Assembly: GCF_003353065.1 (NCBI RefSeq) | Contig: NZ_CP027806.1 | Location: 2,686,501-2,750,500, forward strand | DNA length: 64,000 nt | Source of the DNA: Cyclonatronum proteinivorum | GTDB taxonomy: Bacteria; Bacteroidota; Rhodothermia; Balneolales; Cyclonatronaceae | Reading direction: 5' to 3' | Shown here: positions 46,228 to 55,096 of the stretch, piece after piece | Layout of the letters: every line of letters starts with the position of its first letter | Position numbering within the stretch: the first letter of the stretch is position 1 | The notes under the pieces: generated by a model | The model's database searches: none | Told to the model about the DNA's origin: nothing | What the model saw: the letters and a program-made list of their open reading frames with translations, nothing else | Position numbers and translations under genes: made by a program

Positions 46228-48120
46228 TTAGCGGAAACGCTTGTGTATGTCTTCCAAAGGGATAAAGATCGTAGTCGGGCGATTCATGGGATCAAAGAAC
46301 GGATTGCTGCACGCAAAAAGCTGATCAATAAGGGCTTCCATCTCCATAAAACCCAGTCTTCTGCCCCGCGGAATGGCGGCTTTGGAAGCATAAGCAAACA
46401 ACAGCTTTTCTTTCGGGTCGAGTCCGCTTGTGTTACCCATCCCCTGAAAATCGCGCAGAATGCTTTCAATGATCGGCTTTTCATCCATTTTGGTAAGCTC
46501 GGCCGGAACCCCGAGCACCTGCGCGGAATTGCCGCTCAGAAGCTGAATATTGAATCCGATTTTACGCAGGGTTGGAAGCACATCCCGTAACAGGGCAAAA
46601 TCAGAAGCTGAAAAATCAATGATTTGCGGAAATAACAACTGCTGCGTACTCGGCAGACCAGCTTCGGCACTGCTTGTTGCCCGCTCAAAGATAATGCGGA
46701 TGTGCGCATAGTACTGATCAATGATAAACATCCCCGAACGCGTCTGTGAAATGATATACTGATCGTGCAGCTGCCAGTAGCCCCGGTGTTTATCGTACAC
46801 GTTTCCCGAAGGCGGCGCAGTTTTTAATGCGGCCGGATTGGTTCCGTTCTGTTGCGTATCATCACCATTCCTGCCATCTTCGGCGGATCCCCCAACCCCG
46901 GAAGGATAGAGCTTTTCCATCATTTGTTTCCCGTCAAAACCACCTGTCGTAAATCCTCTTCTGTCGGACCCACCGCCAAAAGTTCCGGATGACCGCCATC
47001 CCCCGCCTTCTGAACTCCCTGAACCTGCGCCTGCGCCTCCCCCAAAACCCTGACCGAAGGAAAACGGGCTTTTCACAGGTGCGTCAGATGGGTTGTCAAA
47101 AACATCGTCCGGCACATTAAACCGCTCGTTAAGGCTGCGCGTAATGATGGATTTGGTAAATGCCGCAACACTGCGCTCGTCTTCAAACTTAATTTCCAGT
47201 TTCGATGGATGAACATTGACATCTATTTTGCCCGGCTCGAGTTCGTAGTACAGCGCATAAAAGGGATACAAATCACGGCCTATCCAGTTTGCATACACCC
47301 GCTGTATGATGTAGTTCAGGTGACGGTGCATAAAAGGTCGGCCGTTGACAAACAGGAACTGCTCGCCCCTGTTTTTCTTAGCCATTTTGGGATCAATCAG
47401 ATATCCTTTCAGCCGAAACAGGCTTGTTGATTCTTCAACAGCCAGCAAGCTTGCCCGGTAGGGTTTTCCAAAAATACCCGCAATACGATCCGCTAAGGAT
47501 GACGTCTGAAGCCGGTAGATGGTCTCTTTTTCATCCGAAAAGGTAAACGCGATTTCTGGATGGGCTAGCGCTGCCTGCTGCACAGCGATAATGATGTGCC
47601 GCAGCTCAGTGGCGTCGGTTTTGAGAAAGGCCCTGCGCGCGGGCACGTTAAAAAACAGATTGCGAACCGTAACGGTTGTTCCGGGTTCACCCGGAGCGGG
47701 CACAGCTTCACTCAGCTTGCCGCCTCTTGCTTCCTGCTCCCAGCCGGTTTCATCCTGAATCCGCCGCGTTTTTATGGATACGTGAGCAACGGAAGCAATG
47801 GAAGCCATGGCCTCCCCGCGAAAGCCAAGGGTGTGAATATTGTATAAATCATCGGTGCTGCTGATTTTGGATGTTGCGTGCCGCTGAAAACACATGCCAA
47901 GATCTTCTTTGGACATGCCGCAGCCATTGTCCGTAATCTGAATCATGCTGCGCCCAGACTGTTGAATCAGCACGCTAATGCGGTCTGCACCGGAGTCGAT
48001 CGCATTGTCGAGAAGCTCCTTTACCACAGAAGCCGGACGCTCCACAACTTCACCAGCGGCAATTTTATTCGCGAGTTCGGAAGGGAGAAGATGTATAACG
48101 CTATCTGCTGAAGTACTCAA
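46228..48120 (-). CDS. mutL: DNA mismatch repair protein MutL
   Basis: A 630-aa repair ATPase that links MutS to downstream steps. N-terminal GHKL ATPase: 'NKIAAGEVVERPASVVKELLDNAIDSGA', 'ITDNGCGM', 'TLGFRGEAMASIASV' and 'VRNLFFNVPAR'. A glycine/serine-rich linker lies at ~360-400. The C-terminal dimerisation domain starts near 440. Where endonuclease-type MutL has DQHAxxExxxxE, this protein reads 'DQYYAHIRIIFE', and the C-terminal zinc/catalytic 'CPHGRP' motif is replaced by 'DPMNRPT'. It should bind and signal, but probably does not nick DNA. ATG start at 48120. Confidence 0.95.
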   Translation of the reverse strand: MSTSADSVIHLLPSELANKIAAGEVVERPASVVKELLDNAIDSGADRISVLIQQSGRSMIQITDNGCGMSKEDLGMCFQRHATSKISSTDDLYNIHTLGFRGEAMASIASVAHVSIKTRRIQDETGWEQEARGGKLSEAVPAPGEPGTTVTVRNLFFNVPARRAFLKTDATELRHIIIAVQQAALAHPEIAFTFSDEKETIYRLQTSSLADRIAGIFGKPYRASLLAVEESTSLFRLKGYLIDPKMAKKNRGEQFLFVNGRPFMHRHLNYIIQRVYANWIGRDLYPFYALYYELEPGKIDVNVHPSKLEIKFEDERSVAAFTKSIITRSLNERFNVPDDVFDNPSDAPVKSPFSFGQGFGGGAGAGSGSSEGGGWRSSGTFGGGSDRRGFTTGGFDGKQMMEKLYPSGVGGSAEDGRNGDDTQQNGTNPAALKTAPPSGNVYDKHRGYWQLHDQYIISQTRSGMFIIDQYYAHIRIIFERATSSAEAGLPSTQQLLFPQIIDFSASDFALLRDVLPTLRKIGFNIQLLSGNSAQVLGVPAELTKMDEKPIIESILRDFQGMGNTSGLDPKEKLLFAYASKAAIPRGRRLGFMEMEALIDQLFACSNPFFDPMNRPTTIFIPLEDIHKRFR

Positions 48121-48211
48121 AAGAAGGTTTTGAAGGATGTGAGCTTTTAAGGATGACGAAGATCTTTCGGATGTTTAATTAACAGGATTCGTTGGGTGAT
48201 ACAGAAGGCCA

Positions 48212-48421
48212 TCAGCCGCCCAATTGAAGAAATATAAAGAATAAACCAAACAGCAAGGCTGCATACAGCAATACAGAGCGAACCTGCCCGCGGCTCGATT
48301 TACTTTCAAAACGGATCTGATGCCCGACTTTCTTTGCACGGTCTTTTTTTTCGTCGTAGTAGCGGGGTTTGTACTCAAACCGCTTGTGTGCTTTGCGTCT
48401 TCCTATAAGGGGTCCAAGCAT
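48212..48421 (-). CDS. Small basic single-helix membrane protein
   Basis: 69 aa: a basic soluble N-terminal half ('KRFEYKPRYYDEKKDRAKKVGHQIRF') and one C-terminal membrane helix (~48-66, 'VRSVLLYAALLFGLFFIFLQL'). The 'FEYKPRYY' segment is typical of a small conserved Bacteroidota protein often misnamed riboflavin synthase subunit. It sits upstream of mutL on the same strand with a ~90-bp gap. No function is known to me. Confidence 0.6.
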   Translation of the reverse strand: MLGPLIGRRKAHKRFEYKPRYYDEKKDRAKKVGHQIRFESKSSRGQVRSVLLYAALLFGLFFIFLQLGG

Positions 48422-48496
48422 AAAAAATAGTCTTTCCGATGGTAAGTTTTTCTTATGCCGAATATAATGAAATTAAGCCGGATATCATTTCCGCAG

Positions 48497-49462
48497 CTAC
48501 AATCCGTCGCTTGTCCATCCCGCGCTGTTTATGCGAAAGAGCTTGCTTGCGGTGAGTAGGTACAGCATGTTTTCGTGAATACCCAGTGCGACTGGTGCTT
48601 CCTCCAGCAAGTGCGGGGCCCGCAATAATTCGCGGCCCTGCCAGCTGAAACGTACGAGCTCGGTTTCGTTGGCCACCCAAAGTCCGCCCTGATCGGCCGC
48701 CATGGCACGGCTGCCTTCTGTGCCGGATATAAACCGCCGCCAGCTGCCCTGCGAACCAAGTTCATGCACAAGCCCTCTACCGGACTCAAGTACAAACAGG
48801 CTTTCGTCATGCACCAGCAAATCCCGTAAGGGCAGCATAAGCTCCGTATCCCGCAGATCTGTACGCTGCTGAAGCCGGCCGTTTTGGTCAAACCGTAGCA
48901 ACGCACCAGCGTCGGAATCCGCGGCAAACACATCCCCGAAAGCCGTTACGGCAACCGCACCAGGTCTGAAGAAATCATTGCTGCCCGCACGGTCGGAATC
49001 CGGCGTAATGGTGCTGAGATAGCTTAGCCGTCGGTCGAACAGCTGAATGCGGGCGTTGTTTCGGTCTGCGATATACAGCTGCAGTCCGTTGGTCGCGTCT
49101 ATAGCTGACGGGCGATCAAAACGATAATTGCTGCGTCCCCGGACACCAAGGGAATCGACCCGCCGGCCCTGTAAATCGAGTACGAGCAAGCGATGACGCC
49201 CCTGTTCGATGATGAAAATCCGGTTTTGCCCCGGCACCATGTCCATAGCGTAGGCCCCGCGCAGGCCTTCCGCGAGAACATCCCAAGGCTGTCCCTGATA
49301 CGCCGGATGATGAGATTCCTCCACACCTTGACTTTCACCATTCGTAAGCGAAGCAAGCTGATCCGTGTTCGGCGTAGCGGAAGCACATCCCATAAAAACC
49401 AGCATAAGTACCGGCAGTATGACCGATAGAGCAATGGAACGCATCATCCTACTTAAAAACAT
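48497..49462 (-). CDS. Lipoprotein with an NHL-type six-bladed beta-propeller
   Basis: The chosen start (ATG 49462) gives 'MFLSRMMRSIALSVILPVLMLVFMGC', a lipoprotein signal with the lipobox 'FMGC'. Internal ATGs at 49447 and 49444 are equally possible, and the open frame to 49540 adds no signal-like residues. The mature part is a propeller of NHL/6-blade type ('ALDMV...NRIFIIEQGRHRLLVLDLQGRRVDSLG', 'FDRPSAIDATNGLQLYIADRNNARIQLFDRR', quoted in part). Such propellers bind ligands or partners in the envelope. The binding target is unknown. It is separated by ~75 bp from the 69-aa gene. Confidence 0.75.
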   Translation of the reverse strand: MFLSRMMRSIALSVILPVLMLVFMGCASATPNTDQLASLTNGESQGVEESHHPAYQGQPWDVLAEGLRGAYAMDMVPGQNRIFIIEQGRHRLLVLDLQGRRVDSLGVRGRSNYRFDRPSAIDATNGLQLYIADRNNARIQLFDRRLSYLSTITPDSDRAGSNDFFRPGAVAVTAFGDVFAADSDAGALLRFDQNGRLQQRTDLRDTELMLPLRDLLVHDESLFVLESGRGLVHELGSQGSWRRFISGTEGSRAMAADQGGLWVANETELVRFSWQGRELLRAPHLLEEAPVALGIHENMLYLLTASKLFRINSAGWTSDGL

Positions 49463-49707
49463 GGCGCAATTCCTGACAGGCCTTATCCCGTATTTTTGGC
49501 TTTGGCAAAGCATTACGTAACGTAAATCAACCGTATTCACGGGGTGAATTAATGATCAAAGCTCTCCGAAACAACTGACCAGAAATCATGGAAGCTTCAT
49601 ATAGAAGTTCAGGATAATGTATCACCAGTGAAGGAGTCTTAATTATCACCGGGTAATTATAATTTCCCAATCGCCTTTCATCAAAAAAAACCGAGCTGCC
49701 CTGCGGT

Positions 49708-51015
49708 TCAGAACTTCGCGAGTCCTTTAGCCCCGATATCGGTGCGTTTGTAGAGTCCCTCGAACGAAATCAGGCTTGCGGCATCATACGCCAGCCGGAT
49801 CGAATCCTGAAGGGTTTCGCCTTTGGCAACGACATTGAGCACGCGTCCGCCGTTGGTTACCAGCCGGCCTTCCGCGTCAGTTTTGGTTCCGGCATGAAAA
49901 ACCTGAACCTGTTCCGATTCGGTTGGTATGCCGGTGATGACCTTACCCTTTTCATAGCTTCCGGGATAGCCACCTGAAGCCAGCACAAGGCAGGTGTACC
50001 ATTGCTGCATGTCGATGTCAGGCACATAGGTATCAAGACGTCCCTCGCAGGCAGCAAGCAACAAGTCTGTAAAATCCGACTGCAGCGCGGGCATGATAAC
50101 CTGACACTCCGGATCACCAAAACGGCAATTAAATTCTATGACCTTAGGACCGTCGGGGGTTATCATCAGTCCGCAATACAACACACCCACATAAGGTGCG
50201 CCTTCCGCGGCCATGCCGTGCAGCATGGGTTCAACAATCTTCTCCTGTACCGCTGCGAGACCGGCATCATCAAGCAAACGGGTTGGAGCATATGCGCCCA
50301 TGCCGCCGGTATTCAGTCCGGTATCACCGTCGCCAATGCGCTTGTGATCCTGCGCATGCATAAGTATGCGTGCATTTTTTCCGTCACAAATGGCGAAAAC
50401 CGAAACTTCCTCCCCCGTCAGGTACTCTTCAATCACCAGCCGGGTGCCGGATTTGCCATAGAGATCATCCGTAACCAGCGCATCAAGAGACCAAAGCGCT
50501 TCTTCGAGATTTTGCGGAATGAATACGCCTTTCCCTGCGGCAAGACCATCGGCCTTGAGCACCATCGGCCAGCTGTTGTTTTGGGTGATGTGTGCCCGGG
50601 CGGCATCAGCTTCGTGCCCTTCAAAAACCAGATAGTCGCCGGTTGGCACACCGTACTTTTTCATGATGTCCTTGGCGAAACTTTTGCTGCCTTCCAGACG
50701 GGCTGCCGCCTGCGAAGGTCCAAAAACAAGTTTCCCGTTTGCGCTGAGAAAATCAGCAATGCCTTCAACCAGCGGCTGTTCAGGTCCGACGACCGTGAGA
50801 CCGATCTGATGGTCTTCAATAAAAGCAAGTACGGCTTCTTGATTGGAGGTATCGAGCGGAACATTGGTTCCGCAGCGGGCAGTGCCCGGATTTCCGGGTG
50901 CAATAAAGAGCTGCCCGGTACGGTCTGATTTACGGAGGGCCCATGCCAGCGCATGTTCCCGCCCTCCGCTTCCAATCAGTAAAACATTGATCTTACCCGG
51001 GTTGGAATCAGCCAT
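49708..51015 (-). CDS. purD: Phosphoribosylamine-glycine ligase (GAR synthetase)
   Basis: A 435-aa ATP-grasp enzyme for the second step of purine synthesis. The start at ATG 51015 overlaps the tpiA stop by 8 bp; a start 8 codons upstream (51039) is also open. 'NVLLIGSGGREHALAWAL' is the N-terminal signature. 'KADGLAAGKGVFIPQN' is the ATP-grasp loop, 'GGMGAYAPTRLLDD' is the substrate region and 'EFNCRFGDPECQVIMPAL' is the Mg site. The overlap with tpiA points to translational coupling. Confidence 0.95.
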   Translation of the reverse strand: MADSNPGKINVLLIGSGGREHALAWALRKSDRTGQLFIAPGNPGTARCGTNVPLDTSNQEAVLAFIEDHQIGLTVVGPEQPLVEGIADFLSANGKLVFGPSQAAARLEGSKSFAKDIMKKYGVPTGDYLVFEGHEADAARAHITQNNSWPMVLKADGLAAGKGVFIPQNLEEALWSLDALVTDDLYGKSGTRLVIEEYLTGEEVSVFAICDGKNARILMHAQDHKRIGDGDTGLNTGGMGAYAPTRLLDDAGLAAVQEKIVEPMLHGMAAEGAPYVGVLYCGLMITPDGPKVIEFNCRFGDPECQVIMPALQSDFTDLLLAACEGRLDTYVPDIDMQQWYTCLVLASGGYPGSYEKGKVITGIPTESEQVQVFHAGTKTDAEGRLVTNGGRVLNVVAKGETLQDSIRLAYDAASLISFEGLYKRTDIGAKGLAKF

Positions 51016-51790
51016 GCTTGGCGTAGATTTCACCGGCAAAAGTTACGATCTGATGGAAACTGTCCGGCTTAAGACTTGCTCCGCCGATCAGACCACCGTC
51101 CACATCTTCCTGAGATAACAGCTCTTCGGCATTGGCAGCATTCATGCTTCCGCCGTAAAGCACGGGGATTTGGGCAGCAACATCCGCGTCATAGAGCAAG
51201 GTAAACTCAGCGCGGATAAAAGCGTGCATTTCCTGTGCCTGTTCCGGACTTGCGGTTTCACCTGTGCCGATAGCCCAAACCGGTTCGTAGGCCAGCACGG
51301 TTTTCACAGCGTCTTCCGCAGAAATACCGGCATAAGCGGCAGCAAGCTGATTTTTGACGACATCGAAATGCGCATCTTTTTTGCGCTCTTCGAGATATTC
51401 ACCCACACACACAACCGGGGTGAGCCCGGCACTGAGGGATTTAACCGCTTTCTTATTTACGGTTTCGTCCGTTTCATTGTAGTATTGGCGGCGCTCCGAG
51501 TGACCGATAATGACGTGGCTTGCGCCGGTTTCTTTAATCATCTCTGCGGTGATTTCGCCTGTAAACGCGCCCTTGTCTTCAAAGTGAAGGTTCTGCGCAC
51601 CAATGTGCATACCGCTGATTTTGGAGGAAGCATCAACCGCAGCATTAAGGGATGTGAAGGTCGGGCACAGGAGCATGTTCACGCCGGCAGGTGCCGCGCT
51701 GATCATGCCTTCAAACGTTTTAAAAAATGCGCGGGTCTCATCCGCATTCATGTGCATTTTCCAGTTACCTGCAATCAAAAAAGGTCTCAT
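51008..51790 (-). CDS. tpiA: Triose-phosphate isomerase
   Basis: A 260-aa TIM-barrel glycolytic enzyme. 'AGNWKMHMNADE' carries the catalytic Asn and Lys. 'IIGHSERRQYYNETDE' has the catalytic His, and 'AYEPVWAIGTGETASPEQAQE' has the catalytic Glu and the mobile loop. 'LYGGSMNAANAEEL' and 'DGGLIGGASL' are phosphate-binding. It lies third in the probable run gatB - thioredoxin-fold gene - tpiA - purD (18-bp gap upstream, overlap downstream). Confidence 0.96.
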   Translation of the reverse strand: MRPFLIAGNWKMHMNADETRAFFKTFEGMISAAPAGVNMLLCPTFTSLNAAVDASSKISGMHIGAQNLHFEDKGAFTGEITAEMIKETGASHVIIGHSERRQYYNETDETVNKKAVKSLSAGLTPVVCVGEYLEERKKDAHFDVVKNQLAAAYAGISAEDAVKTVLAYEPVWAIGTGETASPEQAQEMHAFIRAEFTLLYDADVAAQIPVLYGGSMNAANAEELLSQEDVDGGLIGGASLKPDSFHQIVTFAGEIYAKHG

Positions 51791-51808
51791 GTTGAATCCT
51801 TTGGGTTT

Positions 51809-53197
51809 TTAGTTTAATAATTGACGGAGATCGTTTTCAATAATTGAAATCTCCGTACCGGAATATTTTCTCACGATAGTGCCGTCTGGAGCGACGAGAA
51901 TCCGGGTGGGTTGAACGATAATATTCAGGCGGCGCATCAGGTCAGCTTCGTGTACCTGCCTTGCTTTGGCAACAGGCCAGGCGGTTTGCCGCTCTTCATA
52001 AAAAGCCTGAATGGTAATGGGGCTTTCATTGGTAGGAAGGGTAAGAAACTGCACCTGTTGACGCATTTCATCATGCAGAAAACGCATCAGCGCATGCTCG
52101 CCCTGATAGCGCTGCGAGGCCAGATTAGCAATTTCAAGCAAGAGATAGCGACCATGAAAGTCGGCATTGGTCACCCGACGCTCATCCTGAAGCAACAGCT
52201 CGAATGAGGGCAATTCCATGCCGGGTGCGAGATTTTGGATATCGTAGAGGTAAAAATCCGCCCATTGCACGAGGGTTGTGTCATCACTGAAGCGCTCACG
52301 AAAATCGCGCAGCATTTCAAGCGCGGGCTCGTTTTCGTTAAACTGCGCAAGAATTTCAATTTTGCGCATTTCAAGTAAAATGCGGTCTTCTTCGCGCATC
52401 TGAAGGGTCATCACTGAATCTACAAATGCGAGCGCAGGTTCCATGCCCTGCAGACGGATAAGCGCATCGGAAGCAATGATAGCGCGGTCGGACTTAAACA
52501 GGTTAAGCTCGCTAATACCCTGTCTTGCCCTGCTAAGGACAAGTTCATCATCCCATCCCTGCAGGATTTCGATAGAGCGAAGAGTTGCGGTTTCAGCGGC
52601 AAGGGCACCGGGATGTAAATCTTTAACAGACCAGAACAGATCGCTCCAAGTTTGAAGCAAAACCGGGATGGTATCCTGCGTGACTTCAGCAAGGCCCGAA
52701 CTGATGAAATCAACGACCCGGTTGAAGTTCCGCTCTACCCTGCGGTAATCATGCACCGCATTGTTTTCACGGGAGCGGGCGCGGAAGCTTTCGGTAAAAC
52801 CAGGAATCTCAGCGCTAATGGTTGTATGATCGCCATTGGCAAGTACGATGGTTGAGGTGGAAATGAGCCGCTCGTTCCGGGTGACTGAGATCACGTATTC
52901 ATCCCGCTCACTGAAGCGGGCTGTTCCGGAAAAAGCGCCGCTACGATCCGTTAGCGCATAAAAAAGCGTGTCCAGTCCACCGGCTGCCGGGTCGAAATTA
53001 ATGATGGCGATCCCGATACCGGAGTAATCACCCGTCGGATCAAGGGTACGGTCCACTGTAATGGTACCCGAAATATTGGCCCGCATACTACCGGCACTGC
53101 CCTGCGCCAGAAGGAGAGCGGGTGAAAACAGCAAGAGCGCTGCGAAAAACAGGCCCTGAATGAGGCGGGAATTAATGGATATTGTAGTAACGTGCAT
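51809..53197 (-). CDS. Exported protein with a degenerate thioredoxin-like domain
   Basis: 462 aa. A signal peptide or anchor lies at ~10-32 ('IQGLFFAALLLFSPALLLAQ'). Residues ~40-130 look like a beta-sandwich of the carboxypeptidase-regulatory type ('ISGTITVDRTLDPTGDYSGIGIAIINFD'). The middle (~150-320) is helical. The C-terminal ~140 residues have the TlpA/AhpC layout: 'LAPGMELPSFELLLQDERRVTNADFHGRYLLLEI', then 'QPTRILVAPDGTIVRKYSG'. The CXXC expected after 'YLLLEI' is missing ('ANLASQRY'). It is therefore unlikely to be a thiol reductase. It is placed 18 bp upstream of tpiA and 51 bp downstream of gatB. Confidence 0.75.
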   Translation of the reverse strand: MHVTTISINSRLIQGLFFAALLLFSPALLLAQGSAGSMRANISGTITVDRTLDPTGDYSGIGIAIINFDPAAGGLDTLFYALTDRSGAFSGTARFSERDEYVISVTRNERLISTSTIVLANGDHTTISAEIPGFTESFRARSRENNAVHDYRRVERNFNRVVDFISSGLAEVTQDTIPVLLQTWSDLFWSVKDLHPGALAAETATLRSIEILQGWDDELVLSRARQGISELNLFKSDRAIIASDALIRLQGMEPALAFVDSVMTLQMREEDRILLEMRKIEILAQFNENEPALEMLRDFRERFSDDTTLVQWADFYLYDIQNLAPGMELPSFELLLQDERRVTNADFHGRYLLLEIANLASQRYQGEHALMRFLHDEMRQQVQFLTLPTNESPITIQAFYEERQTAWPVAKARQVHEADLMRRLNIIVQPTRILVAPDGTIVRKYSGTEISIIENDLRQLLN

Positions 53198-53248
53198 GTA
53201 AGTTAGTGAGAATGAATAGTTGAAAATGCTTCAGTTATTAAGGTGAAC

Positions 53249-54706
53249 TCACGCTCCGAGCTTTTCTCTTACCAATTGTGTAACCAGCTGCGGGTTGGCT
53301 TTGCCTTTGGTTTGCTTCATCACCGCACCGACAAAAAAGCCCATAAGCTTCTTTGCCCCAGCACGGTAGCGCTCCGCTTCTTCGGGGTTTTTGCGGATGA
53401 CTTCATCTACTACCGGCTCCAGAAAGCTGTTATCCGAAACCTGAATCAGATTAAGCGTTTTCGCAATCTCTTCCGCATCACCGGACTTACTGAGCATTTC
53501 ATTGAAGATGGTCTGCAAGGCGGATGAATTGATTTTATTGTCTGCACGAAGCTGAAGCAAACCTGCGAGACGTGCAGCATCTACCGGGAAAGCGGCAATA
53601 TCAAGATTTTGCTCATTGAGTACCCGTTTCACTTCCGAAAGCAAAAGGTTGGCCGCAAGCTTGGGTTTCGCACCGGCTTCACAAACCGCTTCAAAAAAAT
53701 CGGCAAACGCGCGCTCTTCAGTCAGCAATCGCGCATCGTAAGCCGGGAGCTCCATTTCCTGCATGAAGCGCTGACTTTTCTGCCGCGGAAGCTCGGGCAA
53801 TTCAGCGCGGATTTCTTCCCGCATCGCGTCGCTCACAACCACCGGCGGCAGATCCGGATCCGGAAAATAGCGGTAATCGTGCGCTTCTTCCTTAGAACGC
53901 AGCTGACGCGTTTCCATGCGGTTGGGATCCCACAGAAGGGTTTGCTGCACCACTTCCCCCCCGCTCAGAACCAGCTGTTTCTGCCTTTCGACCTCATACG
54001 CAATGGCGCGCTCCACATTCCGGAACGAGTTCAGGTTCTTGATTTCGGTTCGGGTTCCGAACGCCCGCTGACCTTTGGGTCGAATCGACACGTTCGCATC
54101 GCACCGCAGACTTCCTTCTTCCATATTTCCGTCGCATATACCCAAATAGCGCACAATCTGCCGGATTTGCGTCAGATACGCCCAGGCTTCAGCCGGGGAG
54201 TAAATCTCAGGCTCCGACACAATTTCCATCAAGGGCGTACCGGCACGGTTGAGGTCAACGAGCGTATTATGCGGGTCCTGATCGTGAATGGATTTGCCCG
54301 CATCTTCTTCCATGTGAATGCGCGTAATGCCGATTTTGCGGGTGTTTCCGGCTTCATCCTCGATCTCAATCCAGCCGTTCTGACAAATCGGATTCTCGTA
54401 CTGCGAAATCTGATAGCCCTTGGGAAGATCCGGATAAAAATAATTTTTACGGGCAAAAATGGACTTCGGGGCAATGGTACAGCTGGTTGCCAGACCCATT
54501 TTCACGATAAACCGCACCAGGTTCTCATTCAGTACCGGCAGCGTACCGGGATGACCGAGACAAAGCGGAGAAATATTGGTGTTAGGTTCGCTGCCAAAAC
54601 CTGCCTTTACGGGGGCAAAAGCCTTGCTTTGCGTCAGCAGCTGTGCGTGAACTTCAAGTCCGATTACGGTTTCAAATTCGGTATCCTGCGGGAGAGTTGC
54701 AGTCAT
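53249..54706 (-). CDS. gatB: Asp/Glu-tRNA(Asn/Gln) amidotransferase subunit B
   Basis: A 485-aa subunit of the complex that converts misacylated Glu-tRNA(Gln) or Asp-tRNA(Asn) to the correct amide. 'ETVIGLEVHAQLLTQSKAF' is the N-terminal signature. 'DLPKGYQISQYENPIC', 'HMEEDAGKSIHD' and 'VDLNRAGTPLMEIVSEPE' are the kinase-like core motifs. The C-terminal helical and YqeY-like tail ('NPEEAERYRAGAKKLMGFFVGAVMKQTKGKANP') binds tRNA. gatA and gatC are not in the window. It is the first gene of the run leading to tpiA and purD. Confidence 0.96.
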   Translation of the reverse strand: MTATLPQDTEFETVIGLEVHAQLLTQSKAFAPVKAGFGSEPNTNISPLCLGHPGTLPVLNENLVRFIVKMGLATSCTIAPKSIFARKNYFYPDLPKGYQISQYENPICQNGWIEIEDEAGNTRKIGITRIHMEEDAGKSIHDQDPHNTLVDLNRAGTPLMEIVSEPEIYSPAEAWAYLTQIRQIVRYLGICDGNMEEGSLRCDANVSIRPKGQRAFGTRTEIKNLNSFRNVERAIAYEVERQKQLVLSGGEVVQQTLLWDPNRMETRQLRSKEEAHDYRYFPDPDLPPVVVSDAMREEIRAELPELPRQKSQRFMQEMELPAYDARLLTEERAFADFFEAVCEAGAKPKLAANLLLSEVKRVLNEQNLDIAAFPVDAARLAGLLQLRADNKINSSALQTIFNEMLSKSGDAEEIAKTLNLIQVSDNSFLEPVVDEVIRKNPEEAERYRAGAKKLMGFFVGAVMKQTKGKANPQLVTQLVREKLGA

Positions 54707-55096
54707 AAAATGAGCTAAACAAAAAGATTCGGTCCTGCCCGCTAAAACGGGCTTTGCGTCAGCCGCTCATCTGCAGAGATGAACAGCATTTGTGTTTAAT
54801 ACAAGCTTACAAGTTACAAAAAAGTACCCTATTTATCGAAAGCAACTGTCCTTCTGTCCCGGGCACAACGGCAGGTAATCCCCGTCAATTACCCAACATT
54901 ATGGCTGATGGGAAAATAATGGTAAAATTGTCATGAAAGCTTCCGACCCTTACGCAGCTTTTTTCCAGCATACCTTTTTTCTGTTTGGGTAAACTCCGTG
55001 AACATCAAGGCTTACGGAGTAGATCGGTAGCGCCTAAACCTAAGACAAGTCCCTTGCTTTTTTTCTCTCACGACTTGATGGCAGCCTGAGGCAGAA
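54707..55096. other. Intergenic region upstream of gatB with a dispersed element
   Basis: 390 bp between gatB and aguA, both on the minus strand. It holds copy 3 of the dispersed element (54975-55064) and an imperfect AAAGCT...AGCTTT hairpin around 54938-54963. The gatB promoter should lie here. No gene was recognised. Confidence 0.5.
54975..55064 (+). repeat. Dispersed ~90-nt intergenic element, copy 3
   Basis: T6-CTG-T3-GGG, then TAAACTCCGTGAACATCAAGG, which shares a core with copies 1 and 2. A variable middle follows, then CTAAACCTAAGACAAGTCCC and TTGC-T7. The distance between conserved ends (71 nt) is within 2 nt of the other copies. It runs opposite to both flanking genes. Confidence 0.7.

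Noticed and set aside
48175-48378. Alternative 67-codon frame overlapping the 69-aa small membrane protein gene
   Set aside because: The 48212-48421 frame has a coherent basic half plus membrane helix and a familiar 'FEYKPRYY' segment; the alternative does not.
53609-54718. 369-codon open frame antisense to gatB
   Set aside because: Opposite a clear gatB; composition is that of a mirror frame.
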